A DNA stretch of 64,000 nucleotides, from assembly GCA_009881125.1 (NCBI GenBank), contig WXFH01000001.1:62001-126000 (forward strand). The letters are read 5' to 3'. This document shows positions 8,703 to 17,827 of this stretch, in pieces; within the stretch, counting starts at the first letter, position 1; every line of letters begins with the position of its first letter. The position numbers and the translations under genes were made by a program. The stretch comes from Acidaminobacter sp. GTDB lineage: Bacteria > Bacillota_A > Clostridia > Peptostreptococcales > Acidaminobacteraceae. Below the pieces are notes generated by a model. That model had not been told where the DNA came from, did not search any database, and worked only from the letters and a program-made list of their open reading frames with translations.

Positions 8703-9803
8703 TTATTCAAACTTGTCGTAATAGATGTGCTCTTCAGCCATTTTCTTTTGTCTGAGCAGATCCACAACACCGTCGATCATGACCGGGCTGCCGCACAGAT
8801 AAGCTTCCATGTTGCTGGCGTCTGTAATGTACTTTTCGATCAGGTCGGTGACACGGCCTTTTTCGCCAGTCCAATTATCCTCAGGCCGCGGTCTGGACAG
8901 GCAAGGCATGAATGTGAAGTTTGGCAGCTTCGCCTCGATTTCCCTGAGCTCGTCCATCATAAAGAGGTCTTCGCCGGTTCGCGCGCCAAAGTAGAAGGTC
9001 GCTTTCCGCTCGCTCTTGATTTCGACCATGTGTTTCAGAATGGACATGATAGGTGCCATGCCGGTTCCGATCGCTGCCATGACGATCTCCCGGTCGCTTT
9101 CATGATAGTGGAAATCTCCGAAAGGTCCGACCACCGTCAGTTTGTCGCCTTCTTTCAGGTATTTGTGGATATAAGTACTGCATTTGCCGTCCTGCATGTA
9201 GCCCAGGAACAGCTCCACCTTGTGCTTGTCCACTGGATTGGAAGCGACTGAGTAGGCCCTGTAAACTTCCTCGTCATTTTCCTTATAGACCGGTGTCAAA
9301 ATCTGGATGTACTGACCCGGTTTAAAATTGATTTCATTCTCCTCAGGCAGCGTAAGACCCACATGCATGATGGTCGGTGTCAGAAGCTTCAGCATGTCGA
9401 CCTTATAGTCGTATTGGCGGACATTGAAGAGTTCCTCAGGAATCTTGATTTTAATATTCTCCTTGACCTTGCATTGACATGCAAGCCGGATCCCTTTCTT
9501 CTGCTCCGCGGGTGTGACATAGCCGGCCTCCGTAGGCAAAAATTGTCCGCCGCCTTCCAATACCTCAACTTTGCAGTAGCCACAGCTTCCTTTGCCGCCG
9601 CAGGCGGACGGGATAAAAATCTCCTCATCCACCAGGGTTGACAACAGCGAGCTGCCGCCATCCACTTTGTATTCTTTTTCGTCGTTAATGATCAAAGTCA
9701 TTTCCCCATAGTTGCCGATGGTCTTATTAGCTATGGAGAGCAGTAATGCGAGCGCCCCTGAGATACCGGAGACTGAGAGGACACTGATAATAATTTCATT
9801 CAT
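8703..9803 (-). CDS. nqrF: Na+-translocating NADH:acceptor reductase subunit F (NqrF-like)
   Basis: A 366-residue NADH-oxidising subunit. It has one N-terminal membrane helix (about 5-25), a 2Fe-2S ferredoxin domain with Cys68, Cys74, Cys77 and Cys109, then a ferredoxin-reductase-like FAD domain with RAYS (182-185) and an NADH domain with GTGMAP (246-251) and YLCGSP. In Na+-NQR this subunit takes two electrons from NADH and passes them one at a time through FAD and 2Fe-2S to the membrane subunits. It is the last gene of nqrBCDEF. AAGGGGGGCG precedes the ATG. The length is shorter than the about 408 residues of the Vibrio protein. The assignment to the Nqr family is firm; the physiological acceptor is open because nqrA is absent. 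Confidence 0.9.
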   Translation of the reverse strand: MNEIIISVLSVSGISGALALLLSIANKTIGNYGEMTLIINDEKEYKVDGGSSLLSTLVDEEIFIPSACGGKGSCGYCKVEVLEGGGQFLPTEAGYVTPAEQKKGIRLACQCKVKENIKIKIPEELFNVRQYDYKVDMLKLLTPTIMHVGLTLPEENEINFKPGQYIQILTPVYKENDEEVYRAYSVASNPVDKHKVELFLGYMQDGKCSTYIHKYLKEGDKLTVVGPFGDFHYHESDREIVMAAIGTGMAPIMSILKHMVEIKSERKATFYFGARTGEDLFMMDELREIEAKLPNFTFMPCLSRPRPEDNWTGEKGRVTDLIEKYITDASNMEAYLCGSPVMIDGVVDLLRQKKMAEEHIYYDKFE

Positions 9804-9821
9804 GTTGGAAGCGCCCCCCTT

Positions 9822-10412
9822 CTATTGAATTTGAACGATACCCGAAAAACCGATAAAGGCCAGCGCCATGATCCCGGTGATGATCAACGTGATCCCGGCG
9901 CCTTCAAGGCCTTTCGGCAGTGGGTTGTTCTTGATTTTTTGCTTGATGCCCGCAAGAGTGACAATGGCCAGCGTCCAGCCAAGTCCTGAGCCTACGCCGA
10001 AAGCCATGGACTGCAGAAGCGTATAGTCGCGGATGACCATAAAGAGCGACACGCCGAGAATTGCGCAGTTGACTGTAATCAGCGGCAGGAATATGCCCAG
10101 GGCGTAATACAAAGACTGGAAATAACGGTCTATGATCATTTCAACCAGCTGCGTAAAGGCGGCAATGACGATGATAAAAATGATAAACCTCAGGTACTCC
10201 AGGCCAAGGGGCACGAGGAGCCAGTGGTAGACCATCCAGTTGAGCAGGGTCGTGAAGGTCAGAACAAAGGTCACGGCCTGTCCCAGACTCAGGGAGGTTT
10301 TGATCTCGCTGGAGACCGCAATGAACGAGCACATGCCCAGGAAATTGGAGAGGATCATGTTGTTGGTAAAAATCGCGGCGAAAAAGATGACGATAGGATT
10401 GATTTCACTCAT
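9822..10412 (-). CDS. nqrE: Na+-NQR subunit E (NqrE/RnfA family)
   Basis: A 196-residue, six-helix membrane protein of the NqrDE/RnfAE family. The N-terminal FTNNMILSNFLGMCSF and the ITVNCAILGVSLF segment match the two half-channel motifs of NqrE; their cysteines are those that hold the intramembrane iron centre between NqrD and NqrE. It is part of the Na+ pathway. The start overlaps the nqrD stop (ATGA) and has AAAGGAGG upstream, so the genes are translationally coupled. Confident. Confidence 0.92.
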   Translation of the reverse strand: MSEINPIVIFFAAIFTNNMILSNFLGMCSFIAVSSEIKTSLSLGQAVTFVLTFTTLLNWMVYHWLLVPLGLEYLRFIIFIIVIAAFTQLVEMIIDRYFQSLYYALGIFLPLITVNCAILGVSLFMVIRDYTLLQSMAFGVGSGLGWTLAIVTLAGIKQKIKNNPLPKGLEGAGITLIITGIMALAFIGFSGIVQIQ

Positions 10413-11047
10413 GCTTTTGCGCCTCCTTTTTCTGTGGCTTTTGCATCCTTGTTCGTATCAGGGAACATATTCTTTGTGACCCAGATCAGAATGCCAAGCA
10501 TGAAGAACGCGCCCGGAGGCATGATCATGAGCGTCCAGTCCACCCACCAGCTGCCTAAAATTTCGATGCCGAACAGTGAACCGAAGCCCAGGAGTTCGCG
10601 GAAGAAAGCAATGACCAGGAGCACAACAGCGTAACCTGCGCCCATAAACAGCCCGTCCAGGAAGGAAAGGTGAGGCGGGTTATTCTGCGCATAGGCTTCA
10701 CAGCGGCCCATGATAATACAGTTGGTGATGATCAGTCCGACATAAGGTCCAAGGGCGGCGCTGATGTCAGGCTGATAAGCTTTCAGGAAAATGTCGACTA
10801 TAATGACATAAACCGCAATGATGAAGGTCTGCACCATCATGCGGATATGCTTTGGCGTAAACTGACGAATCAGGGATACGGTCAAAGAGGAGAAGGCAGT
10901 GACGAACATCAGGCCCAGCCCCATGATCAGGGAGTTCATCATAAGGTTGGTGACAGCCAGGGAGGAACAGATGCCCAGGATCTGGCGAAAGACCGGATTG
11001 TCCTTCCACATGCCCAAAATTGCTAGTTTCTTGACATTTGAAGCCAT
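10409..11047 (-). CDS. nqrD: Na+-NQR subunit D (NqrD/RnfE family)
   Basis: A 212-residue membrane protein with about six helices, paralogous to NqrE. The motifs RQILGICSSLAVTN and LIITNCIIMGRCEAYA carry the conserved cysteines of the family. The start is the ATG at 11047, one base after the nqrC stop, with AAAGGAG upstream; longer starts would overlap nqrC without a ribosome binding site. It forms the membrane core with NqrE and NqrB. Confident as NqrD rather than RnfE because of its neighbours NqrC and NqrF. Confidence 0.9.
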   Translation of the reverse strand: MASNVKKLAILGMWKDNPVFRQILGICSSLAVTNLMMNSLIMGLGLMFVTAFSSLTVSLIRQFTPKHIRMMVQTFIIAVYVIIVDIFLKAYQPDISAALGPYVGLIITNCIIMGRCEAYAQNNPPHLSFLDGLFMGAGYAVVLLVIAFFRELLGFGSLFGIEILGSWWVDWTLMIMPPGAFFMLGILIWVTKNMFPDTNKDAKATEKGGAKA

Positions 11048-11048
11048 A

Positions 11049-11669
11049 TTATGCACCGCTCCTTTCTGCCTGGAGAATGCGTTCAATGGTGCTGTCTATC
11101 AGCTTTCGGATCGCGTCGGAAGTCAGCGTGGCACCGGAGATGGAATCTGCGTTGCCGCCGTCTGAAGGCTTGTAAATGACGACGCGCCCGCCGTCCTCAG
11201 GTATTGGCATGTCTCTGAACTGCTCTTTGTACCAGCTTTCGTCGATCCTGCCGCCGAGTCCCGGTGTTTCCGAGTGAGAGACAAAGTCGACACCCAGGAT
11301 TTTGTCATACTCAGGTGAAACTGCAATATAGCCTTTGACACTGCCCCATAGCGCTGCGCCATTCATTGGGAAGACGTAGCCGATCAAGCTGTCGCCCTGT
11401 CGCGCCTCGTAATACTCAAGAGCACCAAGAGACGCAGGAGAAATCATGGCGTCATAAGTGCTGACGACAGCGCTGTAATCCTCTGGATCCACTTCCACAT
11501 CCAAAACATATAGAATGGTGCGTTGTACCTTGAGCGCTTCGAGATCTGCAATACGCTCCTTGGTGGCGTCATTCATCAGGGCGAGCGCCAGAGTCAGTAC
11601 GGCTGTCAGCGCAATCATAGCCAGTGTAGGATAGAGAATCTGTTTGGTGTTCTTCTTCTTTTTAGCCAA
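11049..11669 (-). CDS. nqrC: Na+-NQR subunit C, FMN-binding
   Basis: A 206-residue protein with a lysine-rich N terminus, one membrane helix (about 11-33) and an extracytoplasmic FMN_bind domain. The flavinylation motif SGATLTS is at 178-184, so Thr181 should carry FMN through a phosphoester bond, as in NqrC and RnfG. The start chosen is TTG at 11669, which overlaps the nqrB stop and has a GGGGGCGAG upstream; an ATG at 11732 lies well inside nqrB and lacks a ribosome binding site. Covalent attachment needs an ApbE flavin transferase, not seen in this window. Family firm, start moderately sure. Confidence 0.88.
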   Translation of the reverse strand: MAKKKKNTKQILYPTLAMIALTAVLTLALALMNDATKERIADLEALKVQRTILYVLDVEVDPEDYSAVVSTYDAMISPASLGALEYYEARQGDSLIGYVFPMNGAALWGSVKGYIAVSPEYDKILGVDFVSHSETPGLGGRIDESWYKEQFRDMPIPEDGGRVVIYKPSDGGNADSISGATLTSDAIRKLIDSTIERILQAERSGA

Positions 11670-12642
11670 CTTTCTCGCCCCCGTTTCCGGCCTTGGCGGA
11701 TTTTCTGCTCTTAAGATATTTGACGAGCTCATCCAGGATTGGTGCGAAGGTATTGCCTATCAGAATGGCAAACATGATGCCTCCGGAAAAGAGGGCGAAG
11801 CCCCTGATAATGACAGTGACAACACCTATAAGAATACCGTAGATCCATTTGGCTTCAATGGATTTTGGACTGGAGATTGGATCTGTGGCCATGAAGACGG
11901 TGCCGAAGAGAAGACCCCCGGAAAACAGTCCGAATAGGGGATGGGGCACTTGGGAGACGCCCATGGCAAAGAAGGTCGTACTCATTGCGAGATAGCCGAG
12001 AAGTACGCCGCCCATAGTTTCTTTAGAGGCCGTTTTGGTATAGATCAGGTAGATGCCCGCCAAAATGATGAGAATGGCACTGGTTTCGCCGAGAGATCCG
12101 CTGACGCGTCCTAGAGCAACATCAAAATACTCGGCAAGCTGACCTGTGGATCTGAACGTGATCAGAGGTGTAGCGGTACTGAGTGCATCCACAGGCGGCG
12201 TCAGGTAAGTGCCAAAACCTCCGAGAAGTCCGGACGCCGGCATGTTCCACTCCGTCGTCAGGAATTTTGGGAAGGAGACATAGACGAAGGCCCGTCCGAC
12301 CAACGCTGGATTAAAGACGTTGCGGCCAAAACCGCCAAAGGCTTCCTTGCCAAAGACGACGCCAAAGATGATGCCTACTGCGGCAACCCAGAATGGCGTT
12401 GCGGGCGGCAGCGTGAGTGAATAGAGAACGGCGGTGACGAACACGGCTTCGGTGACAGGTTTTTTGGACTTGCGTTTAAAAGTCCATTCTGCCAGGATTC
12501 CAAAAAAGACACTGACCATAATCAGCAGAAGTGAGCGCCACCCAAAAAAATAGACCGATGCCAGAATGATCGGTGCCAATGCGTACAGGACTTTACGCAT
12601 CAATGACTGTTTCATAAATTTGATTCCAAGAATCTCCGACAA
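11662..12642 (-). CDS. nqrB: Na+-NQR subunit B (NqrB/RnfD family)
   Basis: A 326-residue polytopic membrane protein, first gene of the operon. VGIIFGVVFGKEAFGG and GRNVFNPALVGRAF are family signatures. DALSTATPL at 152-160 is the flavinylation site (Thr158 binds FMN), with Thr in place of the more usual Gly before the Ala. It is nearer RnfD in length than the about 415-residue Vibrio NqrB. The TTG start at 12642 has GAGGGGGG seven bases upstream; ATG codons at residues 10 and 15 are alternatives without ribosome binding sites. Nothing resembling nqrA lies upstream; the next gene is divergent. Confidence 0.88.
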   Translation of the reverse strand: MSEILGIKFMKQSLMRKVLYALAPIILASVYFFGWRSLLLIMVSVFFGILAEWTFKRKSKKPVTEAVFVTAVLYSLTLPPATPFWVAAVGIIFGVVFGKEAFGGFGRNVFNPALVGRAFVYVSFPKFLTTEWNMPASGLLGGFGTYLTPPVDALSTATPLITFRSTGQLAEYFDVALGRVSGSLGETSAILIILAGIYLIYTKTASKETMGGVLLGYLAMSTTFFAMGVSQVPHPLFGLFSGGLLFGTVFMATDPISSPKSIEAKWIYGILIGVVTVIIRGFALFSGGIMFAILIGNTFAPILDELVKYLKSRKSAKAGNGGEKVG

Positions 12643-12791
12643 AGACGAACCCCCCTCATGATGCTGTATAGGCCATATATATCCATTACAAAAACGATTA
12701 AAACATTCTTACTATTGGATTATGATATAATTATACCTGAGTTTTGAGAGAGTTTTATAGAAGAAAAAGCTGACCTCTGACGGAGGTTGGG

Positions 12792-14021
12792 ATGAAACTG
12801 CTGCATAGATCTGGGAAAACGGGGTGGCATAAAGTGAATAAGTTAAGAGCGGCACTTGAAGAGTGGATCCGGGAGGAGGCGCTGGTCAAAGGAACGCTGA
12901 GTGGGAAGAAAACCAGCTCAGAAGTTGTGAAGGTCATTGTCAAGCTGGTCAAAATCAAAGCCGGAATAAAATTTCAATTTGAGTATCACGAAAAGAACAA
13001 GGTGGTCCACAAGAATCTCGACAGACCGGAAGCTCTTGAAGAGATTGAACTGCTGATGCAGACCAGGTTTAAGCAGCTGGATCTGAAAACTGCAAGAGCG
13101 GATGTCAAACTTTTCTCCAATTCTGCTGACAATTGCCGCGTCCTGGTGAAAAAGCTGGACGACCGGGAGGGCGGGCGCGTTGTGGATTTAAGTCACAATC
13201 GGCAAAAAAACTACATCCTGGAGGAAGGGATCCCGGTGGGTTATCTCGTTCATCTGGGTGTCCAAACGCCGGAGGGCAAAGTCGTCAAAAGCCGGTATGA
13301 CAAATTCAGACAGATTAATAGATTCCTGGAGTATGTTGAGGATATTCTCAAGGTGCTTCCTAAAAGTGACAGGCCGCTGAGAATTGTCGATTTTGGATGC
13401 GGAAAGGCCTATCTGACTTTTGCCATGTACGATTTCTTTACCCGAAGACTTGGCCTTGAAGTGTCCATTATTGGCCTGGATCTCAAGGCGGATGTTGTCG
13501 CCTTCTGCAATAAGACTGCGCAGGCGCTGGGATATGAGGGTCTGCGCTTCGAAGTCGGAGATATCAGAGACCATGATGAACAAGGCGCGGTGGATCTGGT
13601 CGTGACGCTGCACGCCTGTGATACCGCTACGGATGAAGCTATAGTCAAGAGTATAGGCTGGAAGGCAGCGGCGCTTCTCAGTGTGCCCTGCTGCCAGCAT
13701 GAGCTGCACGACAGGCTTCATAACGAATCGCTGGACCCTATTCTCAGACACGGTATTCTGCGGGAGCGAATGACGGGGATTGTGACAGACGCCTACCGCG
13801 CCATAGTCATGGAAACCCTTGGATACGACGTTCAGATCCTGGAATTTATCGATATGACACATACGCCGAAAAATCTTCTGCTGAGAGCGACCCGCCGCGG
13901 TCATGAAGGGGATGAGGACAGGGAATGGCTTTCGATGGCGGACTGGAGAGAGGCAGACGCTTTTGAAAGAACCTTCGGACTGGGGAAAACCTATCTCAGA
14001 ACCCGGTGCGAAAGTGTCTAA
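12792..14021 (+). CDS. SAM-dependent methyltransferase (Methyltransf_32/GSTCD-like)
   Basis: A 409-residue protein. Residues 1 to about 190 have no recognised motif but contain basic and hydrophobic helices. From about 198 a class I Rossmann methyltransferase begins: IVDFGCGKAYLTF is the SAM-binding motif I, GLDLK motif II, and VVTLHACDTATDEA with SVPCCQHEL are hallmarks of the Methyltransf_32 family related to the methyltransferase domain of human GSTCD. The substrate is unknown; RNA or protein are both possible. The start is the ATG at 12792 after ACGGAGG. It is transcribed divergently from nqrB and is apparently monocistronic. The methyltransferase call is firm, the role unknown. Confidence 0.75.
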   Translation: MKLLHRSGKTGWHKVNKLRAALEEWIREEALVKGTLSGKKTSSEVVKVIVKLVKIKAGIKFQFEYHEKNKVVHKNLDRPEALEEIELLMQTRFKQLDLKTARADVKLFSNSADNCRVLVKKLDDREGGRVVDLSHNRQKNYILEEGIPVGYLVHLGVQTPEGKVVKSRYDKFRQINRFLEYVEDILKVLPKSDRPLRIVDFGCGKAYLTFAMYDFFTRRLGLEVSIIGLDLKADVVAFCNKTAQALGYEGLRFEVGDIRDHDEQGAVDLVVTLHACDTATDEAIVKSIGWKAAALLSVPCCQHELHDRLHNESLDPILRHGILRERMTGIVTDAYRAIVMETLGYDVQILEFIDMTHTPKNLLLRATRRGHEGDEDREWLSMADWREADAFERTFGLGKTYLRTRCESV

Positions 14022-14045
14022 GAAATAACGGGCAGACAAAATAGA

Positions 14046-14060
14046 TGTATACTGTATACA
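14046..14060. promoter_or_regulatory. Tandem TGTATAC palindromic boxes upstream of PFOR
   Basis: TGTATACTGTATACA holds two abutting GTATAC palindromes. It lies about 200 bases before the PFOR start and about 80 bases upstream of the perfect 14-bp palindrome at 14139-14152; a further GTATAC occurs in the promoter spacer. Possible distal operator. Confidence 0.45.
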
Positions 14061-14138
14061 AAAATCTAAAAATTTATTTCTGTGGAAGGGCTTGAAATTT
14101 TATAAGCGTTGGTACGACTGTGTTATAGCGATATGAAT

Positions 14139-14152
14139 AATTGTATACAATT
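14139..14152. promoter_or_regulatory. Perfect palindrome AATTGTATACAATT, candidate GntR-type operator
   Basis: A 14-bp perfect palindrome sits 13 bases upstream of the PFOR -35 box. The core fits the TnGT-nn-ACnA pattern bound by FadR/FCD-class GntR regulators. A half-matching copy (TTGTATACTA, 14180-14189) overlaps the promoter spacer and -10. Confidence 0.5.
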
Positions 14153-14164
14153 TAACAAACGGCG

Positions 14165-14193
14165 TTGACAGAGTGTATATTGTATACTATACT
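14165..14193 (+). promoter_or_regulatory. Sigma-A promoter of pyruvate:ferredoxin oxidoreductase
   Basis: A perfect TTGACA (14165-14170) and TATACT (14188-14193) are separated by 17 bases. The start of transcription would be near 14200, giving a leader of about 45 bases before the ATG. The spacer includes a GTATAC box. Confidence 0.8.
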
Positions 14194-14245
14194 GAGTTAT
14201 GAAAACCAAAACATTTCACACAAAAAGTTAGGAGGCAAGTTGTCG

Positions 14246-17200
14246 ATGAGTAAGAAAGTCATGAAAACCATGGATGGCAACACCGCGGCTTCATATGTCG
14301 CATATGCGTTTACTGAAGTTGCGGCCATTTATCCAATCACGCCATCTTCAACCATGGCAGAGCTCGTAGATGAATGGGCAGCCCATGATATGAGAAACAT
14401 CTTCGGACAGCGCGTTCAAGTTACTGAAATGCAGTCTGAGGCTGGTGCCGCTGGCGCCGTACACGGTTCACTCCAGGCTGGTGCGCTGACGACGACCTTC
14501 ACAGCATCACAAGGTTTACTCCTGATGATCCCGAATATGTACAAAATTGCCGGTGAGCTTCTTCCTTGCGTTTTCCACGTCAGTGCACGTGCCCTCGCAG
14601 GTCATGCGCTCTCCATCTTCGGCGACCATTCAGACGTTATGGCAGCACGCCAGACGGGCTTCGCGCTTCTCGCGTCAGGTTCGGTTCAAGAAGTAGTTGA
14701 TCTCGGCGGTATTGCGCACCTTAGCGCCATCAAGTCAAAAGTTCCGTTCCTTCATTTCTTTGACGGCTTCAGAACTTCACACGAAGTTCAGAAAGTTGAA
14801 ATGATCGATTACGCTGACTTTGACAGAATGCTCGATAAAGAAGCGGTTGCAGAGTTCAGAAAGAAAGCCCTCAATCCTGAGAATCCGGTAACGCGCGGAA
14901 CGGCTCAGAATCCGGACATTTTCTTCCAGGCGAAGGAAGCCTCCAACAAGTTCTATACAGCGATCCCGGGCATTGTTGAAGATTACATGAAAGAAATCAG
15001 CAATGTCACAGGAAGAACATACAATCTCTTCGATTACTATGGCGCACCGGATGCAGACCGCATCATCGTCGCAATGGGTTCTGTCACACAGACAATCGAA
15101 GAAACTATTGATTACTTAAATGCCCGCGGCGAAAAAGTCGGCCTCATTAAAGTCAGACTTTACAGACCGTTCGCACCTGAATACATGATGAAAGTCCTGC
15201 CAAAGACCGTCAAGAAAATTGCGGTTCTCGACAGAACTAAAGAGCCGGGTTCCCTTGGCGAGCCTCTTTACCTCGATATCCGCAACGCGTTCTACAACAC
15301 TGAGAATGCACCGGAAATCGTCGGCGGCCGTTATGGTCTGGGCTCCAAGGACACGACGCCTTCCCAAATCAAGTCTGTTTACGAAAACCTCAAGAGCGAC
15401 GCGCCTAAGAACAACTTCACAATCGGCATCAATGACGATGTGACGTTCCTGTCCCTCGAGTGCAAAGAGAGCATCGTCACAGAGTCTCCAAGCACAGTGC
15501 GCTGCAAGTTCTGGGGTCTTGGTTCTGACGGTACGGTTGGCGCGAACAAAAATGCCATTAAGATCATCGGCGACAAGACAGACCTCTATGCACAGGGTTA
15601 TTTCTCTTATGACTCCAAGAAATCCGGCGGTGTCACGATTTCCCACCTTCGTTTCGGCAAGGAGCCAATCCGCTCCACTTACCTGATCGACGAAGCGGAC
15701 TACATTGCGTGCCACAACCAGGCTTATGTCTATCAGTATGATCTCCTCAAGGGCCTTAAAGAGGGCGGCAACTTTGTCCTCAACTGCATGTGGACAGGCG
15801 ACGAAGTTGAAGCTAACCTCCCTGCAGCCATGAAGCGTTACCTCTATGAGAAGAAGATCAACTTCTATACTATTGACGCAACTTCAATCGCGGAAGAAAT
15901 CGGCCTCGGCAACCGCATCAACATGGTCATGCAGTCCGCGTTCTTCAAGCTCGCGAACGTCATCCCTGTCGAGGATGCTGTGAGTTACCTCAAAGAAGCC
16001 AACGTCAAGAGTTACGGCAGCAAGGGCGATAAGATCGTCGCCATGAATGACAAGGCTGTTGACGCAGGTATTGAGAAGCTCGTCAAATTTGAGATTCCGG
16101 AGTCCTTCAAAGATGCCAAGGATGCAGCAGAAGGCGCTGCAGAAGAGCTTCCGCGCTTCATCAAGGACATTCTGATTCCTATGAACCGCCAGGAAGGCGA
16201 CAACCTCCCTGTCAGCACCTTTGTCGGCGCTGAAGACGGTACCTTTGAAGCGGGCAGCGCAGCTTATGAGAAGCGCGGCATCGCAGTGACGGTTCCTGAG
16301 TGGCAGGCAGCAAACTGCATCCAGTGTAACCAGTGTTCTTTCGTCTGTCCTCATGCGGTTATCCGTCCGTTCCTTCTGACTTCAGAAGAGAAGGCGAACG
16401 CGCCTGAAGGCTTTGAGACCATCAAAGCTATGGGTAAAGGCTTTGAAGAGCTTCAGTACAAGATTCAGGTCTCCACTATGGACTGTACGGGCTGCGGCAA
16501 CTGTGCCGACGTTTGTCCTTCCAAGAACAAGGCCCTCGTCATGAAGCCGCTCGATACTCAAGTCAACAAAGAAATCCCTAACTGGAATTACGCTGTCAAG
16601 CTTCCTGTCAAGGATGACCTCATGGCAACCAATACAGTTAAAGGCAGCCAGTTCGCACAGCCGCTCTTCGAGTTCTCAGGCGCTTGCGCAGGCTGCGGTG
16701 AGACACCTTACATCAAGGTTGTCACTCAGCTTTATGGTGACAGAATGTCTATTGCCAACGCAACAGGCTGTTCTTCCATCTGGGGCGGCTCCGCGCCTTC
16801 CACGCCTTACTGCAAAAACGCAGAAGGCAAAGGTCCTTCCTGGGCGAACTCCCTCTTCGAAGACAACGCAGAGTTTGGTATGGGTATGGTCCTTGGCAAT
16901 ACTGCAGTTCGCACGCTCATGAAAGACAAAGCCCTTGAGTTCGTGGGCCTTAATGTAGACGATGCTGTCAAGGCGCCATTCGCAGCTTGGGTCGAGGGCA
17001 TGGAAGACGCCAAAGCTTCAAAAGAAGCTGCAGTGGGCATTCTCCAAATCCTCAATGACAACAGCGTGACAGACGCAAAAGCAAAAGAAATCCTCGAATT
17101 CTTCGAGACACACAAAGACTTCCTGATCAAGCGCAGCCAGTGGATTCTCGGCGGCGACGGCTGGGCATATGACATTGGCTTCGGCGGCCTCGACCACGTT

Positions 17201-17785
17201 CTGGCTTCCGGCGAAAACGTCAACGTTCTCGTCTTTGATACAGAAGTCTACTCCAATACAGGCGGCCAGGCTTCCAAAGCATCCCCAACGGCTTCTATCG
17301 CTAAATTTGCCGCAGCTGGCAAGCGCGTGAAGAAGAAAGACCTTGGCATGATCGCAGCGACTTATGGCTATGTCTATGTCGCTCAGGTCGCAATGGGCGC
17401 TGATAAGAACCAGTTCATGAAAGCCCTCATCGAAGCTGAAAGCTACGACGGTCCATCCCTCATCATTGCTTACGCGCCATGTATCAACCACGGCATCAAG
17501 GCTGGCATGGGCAAGACGCAAAACAGAATGAAGGAAGCGGTAGACGCAGGCTACTGGCACCTCTGGAGATTCGACCCACGCCTCAAGGAAGCAGGAAAGA
17601 ATCCGTTCATCCTCGACTCTAAGACGCCAACGGTTGAATTTAAAGACTTCCTCATGGGCGAAGTTCGATACACTTCCCTCAAGAGCCAGTTCGCAGAGGT
17701 TGCTGATCAACTCTTCGAGCAAGCTGCAAAAGAAGCTAAAGATCGCTATGACGGCTACGTCCGTATGGCGAAAATGGAGTTTTAA
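14246..17785 (+). CDS. nifJ: Pyruvate:ferredoxin (flavodoxin) oxidoreductase
   Basis: A 1179-residue single-chain PFOR, full length for the family. It converts pyruvate and CoA to acetyl-CoA and CO2 and reduces ferredoxin in the cytosol. Domains in order: the pyrimidine-binding domain starting MKTMDGNTAASYVAYAFTEV with YPITPSS; the CoA-binding transketolase-like domain; an extended ferredoxin-like domain with two 4Fe-4S motifs, CIQCNQCSFVCP (about 691) and CTGCGNCADVCP (about 747); then the thiamine pyrophosphate domain with CAGCGETPY and GCSSIWGGSAPSTP (about 841). The start is the ATG at 14246, ten bases after GGAGG; the upstream in-frame ATG at 14165 is part of the promoter. Codon use is biased to C-ending codons relative to neighbours, which suggests high expression. 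Monocistronic, followed by a strong terminator. Confidence 0.97.
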   Translation: MSKKVMKTMDGNTAASYVAYAFTEVAAIYPITPSSTMAELVDEWAAHDMRNIFGQRVQVTEMQSEAGAAGAVHGSLQAGALTTTFTASQGLLLMIPNMYKIAGELLPCVFHVSARALAGHALSIFGDHSDVMAARQTGFALLASGSVQEVVDLGGIAHLSAIKSKVPFLHFFDGFRTSHEVQKVEMIDYADFDRMLDKEAVAEFRKKALNPENPVTRGTAQNPDIFFQAKEASNKFYTAIPGIVEDYMKEISNVTGRTYNLFDYYGAPDADRIIVAMGSVTQTIEETIDYLNARGEKVGLIKVRLYRPFAPEYMMKVLPKTVKKIAVLDRTKEPGSLGEPLYLDIRNAFYNTENAPEIVGGRYGLGSKDTTPSQIKSVYENLKSDAPKNNFTIGINDDVTFLSLECKESIVTESPSTVRCKFWGLGSDGTVGANKNAIKIIGDKTDLYAQGYFSYDSKKSGGVTISHLRFGKEPIRSTYLIDEADYIACHNQAYVYQYDLLKGLKEGGNFVLNCMWTGDEVEANLPAAMKRYLYEKKINFYTIDATSIAEEIGLGNRINMVMQSAFFKLANVIPVEDAVSYLKEANVKSYGSKGDKIVAMNDKAVDAGIEKLVKFEIPESFKDAKDAAEGAAEELPRFIKDILIPMNRQEGDNLPVSTFVGAEDGTFEAGSAAYEKRGIAVTVPEWQAANCIQCNQCSFVCPHAVIRPFLLTSEEKANAPEGFETIKAMGKGFEELQYKIQVSTMDCTGCGNCADVCPSKNKALVMKPLDTQVNKEIPNWNYAVKLPVKDDLMATNTVKGSQFAQPLFEFSGACAGCGETPYIKVVTQLYGDRMSIANATGCSSIWGGSAPSTPYCKNAEGKGPSWANSLFEDNAEFGMGMVLGNTAVRTLMKDKALEFVGLNVDDAVKAPFAAWVEGMEDAKASKEAAVGILQILNDNSVTDAKAKEILEFFETHKDFLIKRSQWILGGDGWAYDIGFGGLDHVLASGENVNVLVFDTEVYSNTGGQASKASPTASIAKFAAAGKRVKKKDLGMIAATYGYVYVAQVAMGADKNQFMKALIEAESYDGPSLIIAYAPCINHGIKAGMGKTQNRMKEAVDAGYWHLWRFDPRLKEAGKNPFILDSKTPTVEFKDFLMGEVRYTSLKSQFAEVADQLFEQAAKEAKDRYDGYVRMAKMEF

Positions 17786-17827
17786 TCCAGCTACCATTTG
17801 ACATCGTTTGAAATGCTGAGATAAAAG

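Noticed and set aside
8703..12642. Classical Rnf complex
   Set aside because: There is no RnfC or RnfB. The NADH subunit has the NqrF domain order (2Fe-2S, FAD, NADH).
12792..14021. Methyltransferase as an rRNA methyltransferase of known specificity
   Set aside because: The motifs fit the Methyltransf_32/GSTCD-like group only; nothing in the sequence fixes the substrate.
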